64,000 nucleotides of DNA from Breviolum minutum Mf 1.05b.01 (GCA_000507305.1 DF240127.1:62001-126000); one strand, 5' to 3'. Shown: positions 49,640 through 59,990, numbered from the stretch's first letter. The notes: a model not told the origin generated them from the letters alone. A program made the numbers and translations.

Positions 49640-50027
49640 TCATCAACGAGCTTCAGCTGAGGATAGGCTTAGTTATGGACTTCAAGTCGTTCTTTGTGTT
49701 TTGCTGTGGTGCTTTGGAGTTTCTGCAGTTCCTATCTATGCAAAGCGAATCTTTGATGGCAGTTTTGGTGTGAAGAAGCTTCTTGGCAACGGAGTGTTAC
49801 CATCTGATACACCTCAAATCAAGGTGCCTGCTAAGTTTTCCAATCACACAAGGCACTCCCCAATGCACTCCATAACCGATCAACATTCAACCCTCAAGAT
49901 TCATCCAAGGTTTCCATATCCGTGCTTCGCTGCATTTTTACAGCTGGGGTTTGCAAGTGTTTTGCTTGGATGCCTTCACTTGATGCAGCATCTCTGGATT
50001 TCAAGGGTATCCTGGCAGACTTTTTGA
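49640..50027 (+). CDS. Candidate exon(s), partly hydrophobic
   Basis: Two frames compete. One reads GLQVVLCVLLWCFGVSAVPI, then YAKRIFDGSFGVKKLLGNGV, and stays open to 50027. The other reads LRIGLVMDFKSFFVFCCGAL. An acceptor GCATTTTTACAG near 49943 may begin a further exon. Probably contains a membrane segment. Confidence 0.4.
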
Positions 50028-50029
50028 CC

Positions 50030-50160
50030 TAGCAGTTGTGCTTCGGTTCTTATGACTAGAATTATATTTCACCTGCATGGATGCACAAGGCCTAGTGTTG
50101 AAGTCATAGCTGCTGCAGCTCTCTTTATGCAACTTCTGTCTATTGATTCTTGCTTGTAGA
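50030..50160 (+). CDS. Candidate exon with hydrophobic helix
   Basis: After TTTTTGACCTAG the frame reads CASVLMTRIIFHLHGCTRPS, then VEVIAAAALFMQLLSIDSCL and stop. The second half is a likely membrane helix. Confidence 0.45.
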
Positions 50161-50206
50161 CTTCCCCAAAAACAATCATTTGCCAATCTTCCTTCGGACA
50201 TGTTCA

Positions 50207-50267
50207 GCAACTAGGGCAAAGCCTTGCAATCTCAGAGCTGGCTTTTTGGGCCTTACTTTGGCTTTAA
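50207..50267 (+). CDS. Candidate short exon with hydrophobic helix
   Basis: After GGACATGTTCAG the frame reads QLGQSLAISELAFWALLWL before a stop. Confidence 0.35.
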
Positions 50268-50419
50268 ACTCAAACACGTGGCACCTGCCGGAGTAGCCTT
50301 TGGTTGTAGATCCTTGGATATTCATTTGTGAATTCTCAAAATATTTATGTTGTTTTCATCTTCTATTCATTCATTGAGTTTTTCCATGTTTCGAGTGTAT
50401 AACATCAATCCATCAATCG

Positions 50420-50604
50420 TACCGTCAAAAATAATGATGGCTCTATGGCGCCGACATGAAGAGAGTCTCATCATGGCAACTGTGGCAGCTCCAAATCTTT
50501 TAAATACATCCACGGATCATTCGAAACCGTTGATCAGTGCCGCTTCTACAATACTCAGATCTACTGCATTTGTCAATGTATTCGTATCTATCTTTGGTCA
50601 CCAG
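50420..50604 (+). CDS. Exon of a host gene
   Basis: The frame reads MMALWRRHEESLIMATVAAP, then NLLNTSTDHSKPLISAASTI, then LRSTAFVNVFVSIFGHQ, and ends at a perfect donor CACCAG|GTAAGA (50605). The left boundary is uncertain. Confidence 0.5.
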
Positions 50605-50619
50605 GTAAGAACATCTAAG

Positions 50620-50759
50620 GATATGTGACTGCCAATTTGGGCTTGTCCCTCGCTGACAACTCTACTCATGTGCTGCTGGGTGCTACAGAGCTTGTTTGGG
50701 TTTTGCTATTGGCTGTTCTCATCAACAAGGTGCCCGCTGCAGTGTGTGAACAGTCATGA
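50620..50759 (+). CDS. Candidate exon with hydrophobic helix
   Basis: The frame reads VTANLGLSLADNSTHVLLGA, then TELVWVLLLAVLINKVPAAV, then CEQS and TGA. WVLLLAVLI is a likely membrane helix. It begins only 15 bases after the donor of the preceding exon, too close for an intron, so one of the two boundaries is wrong or the locus carries a frame lesion. Confidence 0.45.
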
Positions 50760-51104
50760 CAAAAGACACAGTTTGCCACCAAGGGTGCAAATGCACAAGA
50801 ATGCAGCAGCTGTTGTTTGTACAAACTACCTTTTTTAAACTGTTCTGCGACCGATTTCTATTCCCGGTTTCTAGTCTATGCCCCTTCGGGGGCTACTCTC
50901 TGGGGTGACGAGCTAGGAACGACCAGGAGTTCTAGAAGTCCTGGCATGTATCGTCAGCTTGGTAGGAAACGTCATTGTCGCGATCCTGTGCTGCACTTGC
51001 CGGATTGAATTTGGATTGTGGGGAAGCTACCACTATATACTGCCATGTTGTTCGTTTCAATTTTAGAGAGTTTAAAGATATGTAGACCATAGATGCTTAA
51101 GCTG

Positions 51105-51235
51105 TGGACAAGAGAGAACAAGATCAGGAGCCTCTAGTTGCGGATGTTGGTCAAGAAGTGTTGATTCTTTTGTCACCCCACCATGGAGTCATTCTTTTCC
51201 TGCAAGTTTATCCAATGCAGCTTTCCTGGTTCTGA
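51105..51235 (+). CDS. Candidate exon
   Basis: The frame reads VDKREQDQEPLVADVGQEVL, then ILLSPHHGVILFLQVYPMQL and a stop. A polar start is followed by a hydrophobic end. Confidence 0.45.
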
Positions 51236-51556
51236 GAAATTGAGGACAAGTGCTGTAAATCTGCACCAAATGGACACCCCGTACCTCGTCTGGAGATTAT
51301 TCTGAACGTAAACGTAAACGTCATGAATCAGGAAATGGCGCCATTAACTGGGTGGAGACCACTTCTAGATTGGCTTTACAGCGGTTGATATCCTTTTTCC
51401 ATGTTCATCCATTTATAGCATTTATTTTGGTTACAGTGATGTCAAGATTCACGATTTGCAGGTGCCAGTCCTTTATATGCCTGACCATTCCACATTGCAG
51501 CATCTCTGACATTCAAAGCCCTGCAAAGTTCCTCATGACATTTTCGGCACTCGCAG

Positions 51557-51758
51557 GTTTTGGGGTCTCTTCTTCAATTTGCTGGCGCCCTTCGTTGGTG
51601 CTTTATGTATCTCCACCTTGCGCACGGGAGTCGCAGGCTTGTTTGATCCTACCAATTGTCTCAGCGGCACTACAAGTTCCTTGGTATACTCAAGTCAAAT
51701 TAAGTTTAACCTGGCACCCCCAATGCAAATCCTTGTTCATTGGAGGGCCTTCACTTGA
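51557..51758 (+). CDS. Candidate exon with hydrophobic segment
   Basis: Acceptor GCACTCGCAG ends at 51556. The frame reads FWGLFFNLLAPFVGALCIST, then LRTGVAGLFDPTNCLSGTTS, then SLVYSSQIKFNLAPPMQIL. Another frame is open over the same piece, but this one has the cleaner membrane-helix-then-loop pattern. Confidence 0.45.
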
Positions 51759-51832
51759 ACAAGTGTGTTACATAGCGCATTTACATATTTGCTTTACTTC
51801 ATAATTAATTCCTTTATTTCTGAAATGTTGAG

Positions 51833-51902
51833 ATGCGATTTGCTGAAAGATCTTATGAGTCTGGCGTCCGCCGAAAACCACCTGAGCTCACCTGGTATCA
51901 AG
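51833..51902 (+). CDS. Exon of a host gene
   Basis: The frame reads MRFAERSYESGVRRKPPELT, then WYQ, up to a strong donor TCAAG|GTAAGA (51903). It ends in phase 1; the next exon (51963) starts in the matching phase after a 60-base intron. Confidence 0.6.
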
Positions 51903-51962
51903 GTAAGATTGAATTCACTTCCCTGAAACTCGGATGTGCTTCGCTGACATCTTTGCTGGCAG

Positions 51963-52010
51963 CCATGCTCTTGGAAAACTGGCGGCAAATTTGTGAAAAT
52001 CATTCAGCCT
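51963..52010 (+). CDS. Exon of a host gene
   Basis: Acceptor TTTGCTGGCAG ends at 51962. Joined in phase to the previous exon it reads MLLENWRQICENHSA. It then meets TAA at 52008-52010, unless a GC donor (CATTCA|GCC) is used just before. Confidence 0.5.
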
Positions 52011-52319
52011 AATTTGAATTCCACTGGACATATACGGTATAGTGATTATACTTTACTAGCATGATTAAACAGATTACACTACTCCAGCCTTTTGCAGCAT
52101 GATACATCAATCTTTTCACAGCCGTTTCCAGATGTGGAGATCTGCACTTGCAATTGCCGCATGATCATGTGCTGAAAAATCCTTTTTTGGAGGTCCGTAA
52201 AAATCAACATAAATCAACCACCTAATACCAATGATGAGTTTAGGATCGATCGCAACTCGGAGTTCCACCATCAAATCAGTATGAAAAGCCGTTTTGACAT
52301 GTTTTGACCTTTGAAGGAA

Positions 52320-52490
52320 AATGGCCTTTGGTCCTTTCATGGAACTGCAATTTCCTGGTGGAGAGCCTTGGCATCATATCCCCATCTCGGTGTTATCTTG
52401 ATCTTGGCCAGTGGCATACTTACCTCGGTGCTTCATGTATCTTGGTGCCGCAAGGAGATGACTTACGGTCTAGATTTGGTTTGATACCAA
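52320..52490 (+). CDS. Candidate exon with membrane helix
   Basis: The frame reads FHGTAISWWRALASYPHLGV, then ILILASGILTSVLHVSWCRK, then EMTYGLDLV. ILILASGILTSVL is a likely membrane helix followed by basic residues. A different frame at the left end reads MAFGPFMELQFPGGEPWHHI. Confidence 0.45.
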
Positions 52491-52611
52491 GGTGAATGAT
52501 CTCTTGGCGTAAATTACGACTTTATAAAACAAGAAACTATATAAATGGGTGCTTGATCTCTCGCGCAATTCTTCAATCTGGATGAAACACCAATGGAGCA
52601 AATCCATGCAG

Positions 52612-52736
52612 GTGTGCATCCACAGCAGCCAATCAAACAGAAATCGCTGCTCCTAAAGAAGTTGTCCCAAGTCTCAACTACCATGTGTCAGCAGATGTTT
52701 CAAGGATATCTTCACAAGACATTCAAAATTGCCCTG
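52612..52736 (+). CDS. Exon of a host gene, polar
   Basis: Acceptor ATCCATGCAG ends at 52611 and donor GCCCTG|GTGTTG lies at 52737. The frame reads CASTAANQTEIAAPKEVVPS, then LNYHVSADVSRISSQDIQNC. Hydrophilic loop-like sequence between two hydrophobic exons. Confidence 0.5.
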
Positions 52737-52818
52737 GTGTTGTTTGAACATATCCCAGAAATTCCCATCAACTCATCAAGTTATTTCAAGTTGGGATTCA
52801 CGGTGATCCTCCCATGAG

Positions 52819-52968
52819 GTCTCAATGGCTTGGCTTGCATGGTTGACTTCTGCTTTGGCCATGGGATTGTTGGTAGAGATCAAAGTTTTACCTCAATGGA
52901 TCTTGTATCTTGACGGTGGTTGGATAGGATGGATGATTCGGTTGGATCCCGTAGATTAAAACAAGATT
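52819..52968 (+). CDS. Candidate exon with membrane helix
   Basis: After ATCCTCCCATGAG the frame reads VSMAWLAWLTSALAMGLLVE, then IKVLPQWILYLDGGWIGWMI, and remains open to 52958-52960. Hydrophobic with Trp at the edges, as in membrane helices. Confidence 0.45.
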
Positions 52969-53217
52969 TGGATAGATTTGGATAGTGTCCGTTTAGTTGA
53001 TGGTGATTTTTTCCGGAAGCTACCTGATTGACACCAGCAGCGAATTGTTTTTGTCGAATCATTTTCTTTGACCTATGAATTGTTGAAGTGGAAAATGGAT
53101 GGGTCATGTAGGAAACTAGTCCTGGAAGTAGCCATTTTTCGATATTTTCCACTTCCATGGTCATGGCCAATTCAGGAATTATTTCTTTGGACTTCATCAT
53201 CATCCACTCTCTTCCAG

Positions 53218-53332
53218 TTATCTCCTCGGTGCTTCCCTTGGCATTTTTGGTGCCTTGCTCTATGCATGTGCAAGTTGGGTGACGCAGCGATATGGCAAAG
53301 TGAGCCTGTTTCTTGGTTACCTACTACAGTGG
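53218..53332 (+). CDS. Exon of a host gene with membrane helix
   Basis: Acceptor CACTCTCTTCCAG ends at 53217 and donor CAGTGG|GTAGCT lies at 53333. The frame reads YLLGASLGIFGALLYACASW, then VTQRYGKVSLFLGYLLQW. Two hydrophobic segments separated by a short basic turn. Confidence 0.55.
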
Positions 53333-53589
53333 GTAGCTGTTGATTGGAGCTTACTGGAAACATGGCAGCTTTACCCAAATTGTCCACCACAATAATAGAA
53401 ATAATAGAAATGAATCATACATAAGGGAAGGAGGGGCTGCTGTACGCTTGAGGGAGTCGAGTCTCCTGTCCGACATCCTCACAAAGTCCAAAAAAAGACA
53501 TGAAACGACTATGACTATGACAGTTTAATTCCCTTTTTACAGAAAGTCATGTTACCTACCTGACACTTCCATTCATGTTGCACACACAC

Positions 53590-53729
53590 CATTGTTTTGA
53601 GGACCTTCACTGGTTTCAAACTACAAGCAGCGGCCCAAAACTCACTGCTGCCCGATGACTCGAGTTCTGAGGAGCAGAGTGCAGAGATGTCGTCCACAGC
53701 CTCTACCAGTCAACGAAGATAATGGAATT
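53590..53729 (+). CDS. Candidate terminal exon, Ser/Glu-rich
   Basis: The frame reads LRTFTGFKLQAAAQNSLLPD, then DSSSEEQSAEMSSTASTSQR and R before TAA. A polar, acidic tail that could be the cytosolic C-terminus of the membrane protein encoded upstream. Confidence 0.4.
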
Positions 53730-54109
53730 CTATTGAAATTGAGAAAAGGTACTGGATAGAGGATTTCAGATTCAAGTGTAATATGGATTTTAACCTGCTG
53801 CATCACCAAGACGGTTGGATTAGCAGCTTGTACATAGATAAGAAATTTTCTTTCAAGAACTTATCAGTTTCGGTGGGAAGGCACCTCTTCGCTCGCTATG
53901 ATTGCCGTGCCATCATTGAATCTAACTTGATGGTGAGAGGAGTTTCAAACTATTGCTGCTATGGCATTGTTTTTCTAGATAAAGAAATGATATATATAGA
54001 TATAGTATGATATAGTATGATCGATATTATATATTATGTATAAATGCTTTGTGTATTTATCCCTACATTATAGCTTCTTTCTTGATTTTTCTTTGCTTTA
54101 TGCCCCAGC

Positions 54110-54260
54110 CTATCGAAGCACACCTGCTAACCTTGACCGTTCACAACGATACGCAGCAGGTGCCTTCGGGGATTACCGGAGAATCTTGGAGCACACGCTC
54201 CAGAAGCCTCCTCTTAGACGACAAGGTGCCACATTGGCGGCAGGAGATGTAAGATTCTAA
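54110..54260 (+). CDS. Candidate exon, product not recognised
   Basis: Acceptor TTTATGCCCCAG near 54110. Two frames are open: YRSTPANLDRSQRYAAGAFG and IEAHLLTLTVHNDTQQVPSG. GC-rich relative to its flanks; the frame is undecided. Confidence 0.4.
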
Positions 54261-54350
54261 GGATATGGACCTTAACCTCATACATGATATACATGTCAGT
54301 TTAGATGATGGAGGATTTTTCCCATTTCTCTCATGTTTTTTCAATAATAT

Positions 54351-54451
54351 ACCTTCCTGGGAACTAACATTTTTTCCATCCCAGGGCACTTTTGACTCGA
54401 TGATTTTCCGTTTCCCAAGGGTGGGATATTATGTGAATTCCCTGGAGGGTA
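54351..54451. repeat. Family A element
   Basis: TACCTTCCTGGGAACTAACAT on the left, ATGTGAATTCCCTGGAGGGTA on the right. About 101 bp with a rearranged centre (GGGCACTTTTGACTCGATG). Confidence 0.55.
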
Positions 54452-54599
54452 TCCAGCTAATTCACCCATTGAAGCTGATCGCCTCAGGATGACAGCCACA
54501 AAGTCTTGCTGAATGCAACAACCCGCAAGCTGGATCAGGTGAGGAGCCAATAAAATGATGGTTTCCCGAGAGATCAAGGTTACAAGGATGTTTTTTCAT

Positions 54600-55500
54600 T
54601 TTTTTTCAGGTTTAAGTTGGCCAACAAAACTGACTCGGATTGAGTATGTAGTGCTCTTCCCTTTCTCCATGCAATTCCCTTGCAATTGACATCTATAAGT
54701 CACTATTGATATTTGTAGGCTTTCATCCAGATAACATCAGCAAGACCTCTCACTGGAATGGCAGGTGGACAGTGATGAGGAAACACCCTATGTTGGCAAT
54801 ATTGGCCGTGGCTTCGGCCGCGTATCTTGCCGAAGCGGGGAAAACCTGTTCGTTGTAGCAAAACGTCACGATTCTTGATATCCTAGTGTCCATGATGATC
54901 ATGATGTTGAAAAATGGTGTCGCTGCAGGCCAGCGATAGCATTTGACTATTTCGACATACATAGTACTATGTAGTGGTATCAGTTGTTATACAATGTTAT
55001 ACATTATTGCAGGATATGTTTCTTTCGAAAGTCTGCGTGTGTGTTTTGGTCCCAACTTGCCAAAGTAGATCTACACTTTGCCAACCAAATCTGTTTTTCC
55101 ATGCTCTTAAGGTTGGCCCCATGAAATCGGCCCCTCCAGCGTTGACGCCTATGGCCTCCATGTTGACACCCTTACAAACGCCGAACGCAAGTAAGCCGAC
55201 TTCCCGTGAGGGAACGCAAGGAAGCTCAGCTCGTGGAACAAGGAGATGCAATGAGATGATAGTTCTATAGCTATGTTCCCCGATTATACCCTCTGAATTT
55301 GTCACACTGCAGGATTTTGTAGCTTCATTGTTTGAAAATTTTGAAGAATTGCCATTCAGCGCTTTTTCATTTATTATTTCCGTGGAGGATAATCAATAGT
55401 AGTAATGAATAACAATGAATAATAATGAATAACAATACATACTAGTGAATGACACTGAATGATAATGATTGATAATATCACATAATATTTCTATTACATC
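54600..55500. other. Mixed stretch, weak exon candidates
   Basis: A GC-rich piece at 55110-55195 (KSAPPALTPMASMLTPLQTP) ends at a good donor CGCAA|GTAAGC and is probably an exon. 55390-55470 is an imperfect AATGAATAA-type repeat. Confidence 0.35.
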
Positions 55501-55523
55501 AATATGACATTTACTATGCCCAG

Positions 55524-55630
55524 GCAATTCGATTGTACCAAGACGTACCAAGGCCGAAACGTGGACCCATCGCCTGGAAGAAGGCTTCAAGGGTGCCAAA
55601 GGCGGAGTTGTGTCAATGGGATTGATGCGT
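55524..55630 (+). CDS. Exon of a host gene, basic/charged
   Basis: Acceptor CTATGCCCAG ends at 55523. The frame reads NSIVPRRTKAETWTHRLEEG, then FKGAKGGVVSMGLMR. The right boundary is near 55630. Confidence 0.45.
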
Positions 55631-55816
55631 GTCAACTGTATATCCATCACTATCTATTTTATCATTTTTGTCAAGCACTCCCGTATAGGGGTTATATATA
55701 TATATATATACGCACCAACCGAATCTACGGTGGATGTGAAATGATGATGGCAGATGACATGAGCTTCAGAAATATTCCGAAATCTTAGGAATATTGAACA
55801 GTTTGTCATGTCGCAG

Positions 55817-55900
55817 GATATTGCAACTACGAATTTGCCAAGCAAGAAAATACAAGCAAAATACAAACTCCATGATTCACCTCAACCAACTGAATTTGAG
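55817..55900 (+). CDS. Candidate exon
   Basis: Acceptor CATGTCGCAG ends at 55816. The frame reads DIATTNLPSKKIQAKYKLHD, then SPQPTEFETF and stop. Confidence 0.45.
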
Positions 55901-56137
55901 ACGTTCTGATTTGCTTGGAAGCACAGCGTTTTCGTTTTTGGATTTTTTCCTTAATCACAGTCGAGCAGCCCATAAACCCTCAGTTATTTGGTTTGGTTTG
56001 CCTGTCTAATTATACTGGTACTGCTCTGTTCAATGGGGATATGTTTGCTCCACTACATAGAAAACAAACAGCTAACAACTACTAACCTCGATACTAGGAC
56101 AGGATAGATTTCTTTCTGCCTTTGTCAATACGGCAAG

Positions 56138-56243
56138 GTGCCGGACATGAGGGCGCCCGAAATGTGTGGCATCGTGAAGAATGACGGCAAGACAAAATGG
56201 TTTCCAAGTACCGATGAGGCTTGGCAACGGTGCTTCCATGACT
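56138..56243 (+). CDS. Candidate exon, product not recognised
   Basis: The frame reads MRAPEMCGIVKNDGKTKWFP, then STDEAWQRCFHDWM, running into an ATG microsatellite. Charged, aromatic-rich, clearly protein-like. The left boundary is near CGGCAAG (56137). Confidence 0.5.
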
Positions 56244-56252
56244 GGATGATGG

Positions 56253-56290
<38 letters not shown>
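56243..56290. repeat. ATG trinucleotide microsatellite
   Basis: About fifteen ATG units with one GTG interruption, directly after the candidate exon. Confidence 0.9.
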
Positions 56291-56291
<1 letters not shown>

Positions 56292-56711
56292 GACGACGAA
56301 AGAATTCATTAAACTATACAATAACTTAACCGTTCTGAAATGTTTACATTGTTGCTTGCTGAAGTTACTTGGAATGATATGTGGCATGATATACCATGAG
56401 CGGTGAAAGATGTGGAATACATTTTTCTTTCTATTTCCATCATCGTTTATTTGGAAACTCTTTGGATCTCAGAAAGCGGATCTGCATGTTGGCTTCACAG
56501 GACGTGATGAATCCCGGAAACCAATGCTTTTGAACACCATCGTATAAGGTGTGACAGATACATTGATTAAATATACCTTTTAACATGTATGATTATATAA
56601 ATATATTATACATTACACTGTATATATATATAGCCAGTATGATACTCCTTCAACAAGATTGAATCTCATATCAACGCTCTTCAAATTTGATAGCTTACCT
56701 TTACCATCCAG

Positions 56712-56797
56712 TTGGTGCTATGCGTTCCCATCTTTCTATGAGGTGCTTTGCGATGGAGATACCATGATCCTGGCTCAGGGAAGCGCCTGGAACCTTG
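56712..56797 (+). CDS. Exon of a host gene
   Basis: Acceptor TTACCATCCAG ends at 56711 and donor ACCTTG|GTAGG lies at 56798. The frame reads WCYAFPSFYEVLCDGDTMIL, then AQGSAWNL. Confidence 0.5.
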
Positions 56798-57049
56798 GTA
56801 GGTTCATTCATGTGCTGAAGACATCGAAATCTGGACCCCTCCTTAGATACTGTAATTCTTTTGGGGTGGGTGGTACTCAACAATCCATTAAGGCAGGGTC
56901 TATGGAAAAGCACCCTTTTTTTCAGAATGAAAGCTTTTGATTTGACCGCAATAGGCGGCTGACCATACATCACAGTCTTTGAAGAAACCCAATCTGGTGC
57001 AGGAATGTGTTGATCGGCTATAGAACTCAAAACAGTATATACCCTTGAA

Positions 57050-57600
57050 ATATCTTGAAATCCTTTACAGTAATCCTAGCTCTTAGACATCACAGAAAAT
57101 GATAGAACATGAATCAAACGATTCGTCTCTACAACTGCATCTTATTTGCCCTTGCTCGTTCACCATCATTGGCTCAGATCTGCTTACTGAACCTACCTCC
57201 CGACCAACTCCGGGAGGGTTGTATTTTTCAGGAAACACGGCCACCATTGTCCCCCAGTAGGTCTAAGTTGACATCTCACCATTTCTAAGTTGACATCTCA
57301 CCACGTCAAGAGACGTCTGAAAAAACCGTTTCGAAGTCCCAAAAAAACAGAAATGATCAGTGATCCCAGTGATCCCCCCAAACAATCATGATGAGGATTC
57401 TCACTAGCAATTCTCCAATGATTAGAAAAATCGGTGCCTGAAAGTTGGTTGCCTCATGCTACGTGATGCGATCCTGGAGATGTTGGAACGGTACAGGTTG
57501 GCTCAGGCCGCGGCCTAAGCGTGGAAGTTGAGAAACCCAACATGTGTTGGAAACCCAACAAAACACTCAGCCTGTCACGCTGAGACTGAAATGCCAATAT
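57050..57600. other. No convincing feature
   Basis: AT-rich sequence containing TAAGTTGACATCTCACCA twice in tandem near 57260-57300. Otherwise nothing recognised. Confidence 0.35.
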
Positions 57601-57627
57601 AGTTTGCTTTTTTTGGATTTTCCACAG

Positions 57628-57765
57628 TTACGTTGTTTTCAGGTGTCATGGTATCTGTACTTTTCTTGTCAAAATGTTGGGATCTATTGTCATTCCCAAG
57701 TTGGAAGTGGAATCCTGGCGTTTCAAATTTGTGCTTCGCATAGGCTGCTTCCATTGCTCTCCTTG
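57628..57765 (+). CDS. Candidate exon, partly hydrophobic
   Basis: Acceptor GGATTTTCCACAG ends at 57627 and donor CCTTG|GTAGCA lies at 57766. All three frames are open over most of it. YVVFRCHGICTFLVKMLGSI then VIPKLEVESWRFKFVL has the most protein-like look. A further acceptor CTTCTTGCAG at 57801 begins another piece (KASEIVAGLIRSS). Confidence 0.4.
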
Positions 57766-58578
57766 GTAGCAGCCGAGCTCGATGAAACCAGCTTCTTGCA
57801 GAAGGCCAGCGAAATCGTTGCAGGGCTGATACGGTCGTCATGTTTGGCGTTGAAACAGGTTGAAATGGATGTGGGGACTTCCGAATGTTTACATATGTTT
57901 ATCCCATATCATATTAAACGTACATATATCATATAATTTATAATATATACAATGTTATGGTAGTTGCTTGGCCTTTGCTTGAAATGTAATTGCATAAACC
58001 CTGATTTTACTCTAGCGTCACAATTTGGACTGTGAGATCAGTTGCATATCAAATCTGATAAAGACACTCATCATGTATGATAATTCCAGAAATGTGTGAG
58101 TTTGTAGGTTTCCGTGACATTGATTTTAGATCAACTTTTAAGCATACCATTCGAAATGATTGCCCATGCACATGGTGATTGCACCATGATTCCACTGAAC
58201 ACATACTCCACGGATTTCTGATCTTCCTTTTGAATATCAAAACAACGGAATGACTTCGGACAAATCGAATCTCCTGATGATGTCTAATCCCAAATTTGTG
58301 AGAAATACTCGGTCCAAACCCAGTTGTCTATAATATGTTTTGCGCATATTCTTTGTATGTAAAAAAGCCTCCTTCCAAGTTTTGTTGCTTTGAATTTATA
58401 TAGCACTATGAGGCAATATCATATCTTTAGCTCCCGTAAGTTTATGTGTCAACGTGTCTCATATGCAGGCATGATTTTCAGAAGATGGATCATTGGATGG
58501 TCATTCAAGATTTGATAGAGGTTCTGAGTGCAGTATGTCATAGACGCGCGTGCTGATTAGAATTTGTTGCCGCTGCAG

Positions 58579-58673
58579 TTTCGATTTTTGTGCTTACTTT
58601 GCCAAGACCTTTAGTGTTCGAACATTCATTTTTGTTTTCTTGTTCCCATTCATTGATGTCTCTGGTGTGTTTG
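58579..58673 (+). CDS. Exon of a host gene, hydrophobic
   Basis: Acceptor GCCGCTGCAG ends at 58578 and a strong donor GTTTG|GTAAGT lies at 58674. Two frames are open: SIFVLTLPRPLVFEHSFLFS, or FDFCAYFAKTFSVRTFIFVF then LFPFIDVSGVF. Either would place a membrane helix here. Confidence 0.5.
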
Positions 58674-58810
58674 GTAAGTATGATGTAAGTATGATTGAAT
58701 ATGGCAGAGTCATAGTTCTCACCTTATTCACTACATCTAAACCCTGAATAAAACTTGCAGTGATTTAGTGTAATTCAGAGGGTTGCTTTCTCCGAATCAT
58801 CATCATTCGT

Positions 58811-59200
58811 GTGCTCGCTCCATTCATTGCACTGTCCAAGTTGCCAGGAGTTGCGCATTTTAAAGTCAATCCAAGAACCTTGCCAGGCGGATGGGAACAA
58901 GTTCCGGCAACCCCCATTTCGAAGCTGGAAGAAAAACCCAGTTGTAAGTGGTGTTTTCCTCTTCGTGGTTTAAGAACTCTGATTCTTGAAACAAGCTTAT
59001 CAGTACTGGCATTTCACAGGCAAAACAACACTTCGCATTGCAAGAACTACTTCATATCTCATTGTGACACAGACTTGGTTCCAAGTTGGAAAGGGGACAT
59101 AGTTGTTCGGCCAGCATGTAGCTCCATTGGTCAGGACAGCTGTGTTCCTGCTGTTTGGGTAGAAGCTCGGTGTTATCCAGACAATTGTTTGCTGAACTAG
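58811..59200 (+). CDS. Candidate exon pair, cysteine-containing
   Basis: The frame from 58811 reads LSKLPGVAHFKVNPRTLPGG, then WEQVPATPISKLEEKPS up to a donor CCAGTT|GTAAGT (58944). After an acceptor ATTTCACAG (59019) it reads either NNTSHCKNYFISHCDTDLVP in the same frame or KTTLRIARTTSYLIVTQTWF in the phase implied by the splice. The former has even cysteine spacing, as in secreted domains. Confidence 0.45.
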   Translation: MLAPFIALSKLPGVAHFKVNPRTLPGGWEQVPATPISKLEEKPSCKWCFPLRGLRTLILETSLSVLAFHRQNNTSHCKNYFISHCDTDLVPSWKGDIVVRPACSSIGQDSCVPAVWVEARCYPDNCLLN

Positions 59201-59452
59201 GTTGCTGATCGCAATTTGTTTGAACTGCGGTCAGATGAAGTCTATATCTATCGAGATTACACCTGCGGATTCAATGGTTCTTTGTCGGGATTTGATACCA
59301 TAGCTTGTTCTGAAGCAAACCATACGCTGCATGGCTATTCTGGATTTGGGGGCAGAGACAGTGAGGACACAAACCAAAGCAAATTCCCTGCCTTTTCAAT
59401 GCATTTGTTATGTCGAAAAAAAGTATCAACCAAAAAATCAATGAACATCTAG
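59201..59452 (+). CDS. Candidate exon, cysteine-containing
   Basis: In the same frame as the preceding piece, separated by a single TAG (59198-59200, which could be the AG of an acceptor GAACTAG). Reads LFELRSDEVYIYRDYTCGFN, then GSLSGFDTIACSEANHTLHG. Possibly an extracellular domain. Confidence 0.4.
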   Translation, partial: VADRNLFELRSDEVYIYRDYTCGFNGSLSGFDTIACSEANHTLHGYSGFGGRDSEDTNQSKFPAFSMHLLCRKKVSTKKSMNI

Positions 59453-59763
59453 TCACATGCAACTCCTGCATACACCGAGATGGTTGACTCCTGCTTTTGC
59501 ATGAACGCTTTGGGGTGATTTGAGGTGAGTGCGGGGCGAAGCGGTAGCACAACGGTGCTGGAGATGCTGAATCAAATTCCAGGCTATGACATCATGGGCG
59601 AAAACCAGTGACTCGTCTTTGAAAAGACAACGTCAAATCAGCTTGCAAAGATGAAAAGAGGGTGCAAGTCATATTAGAATCTATATTGTACATTATCTAC
59701 ATTATTCTGCATCGGATTCGATTGATTTCGTTTAGCGGGCTGGTGATAGACCCTGGGCATCAG

Positions 59764-59990
59764 GTTGAAATTTCACACATCCTTCTTTGCACAGTTGGAC
59801 CAGCATCCCAGGAACATGTGGGGTTCCTTGTTCAATCTCTTCGAGAAGCGTGAAACCATGTATGCAAGATATCATTCCAACTCGGAGGACGGCAGGGTAA
59901 AGAAACACCGATGTCCGTGTTTGAAGCCTCCTGTTCCTGACTGTAGTTGTGGGTGGTTTGAAGTTTGCAGTCATTTCAACTCAGTATCTA
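59764..59990 (+). CDS. Exon of a host gene, ends cysteine-rich
   Basis: Acceptor GGGCATCAG ends at 59763 and donor ATCTA|GTAAGT lies at 59991. The frame reads LKFHTSFFAQLDQHPRNMWG, then SLFNLFEKRETMYARYHSNS, then the cluster HRCPCLKPPVPDCSCGWFEV. Four or five cysteines suggest a zinc-binding or disulphide-bonded motif. Unrecognised. Confidence 0.5.

Noticed and set aside
54141-54577. - strand frames of 75-82 codons
   Set aside because: They overlap a family A element and the antisense of a + strand exon.
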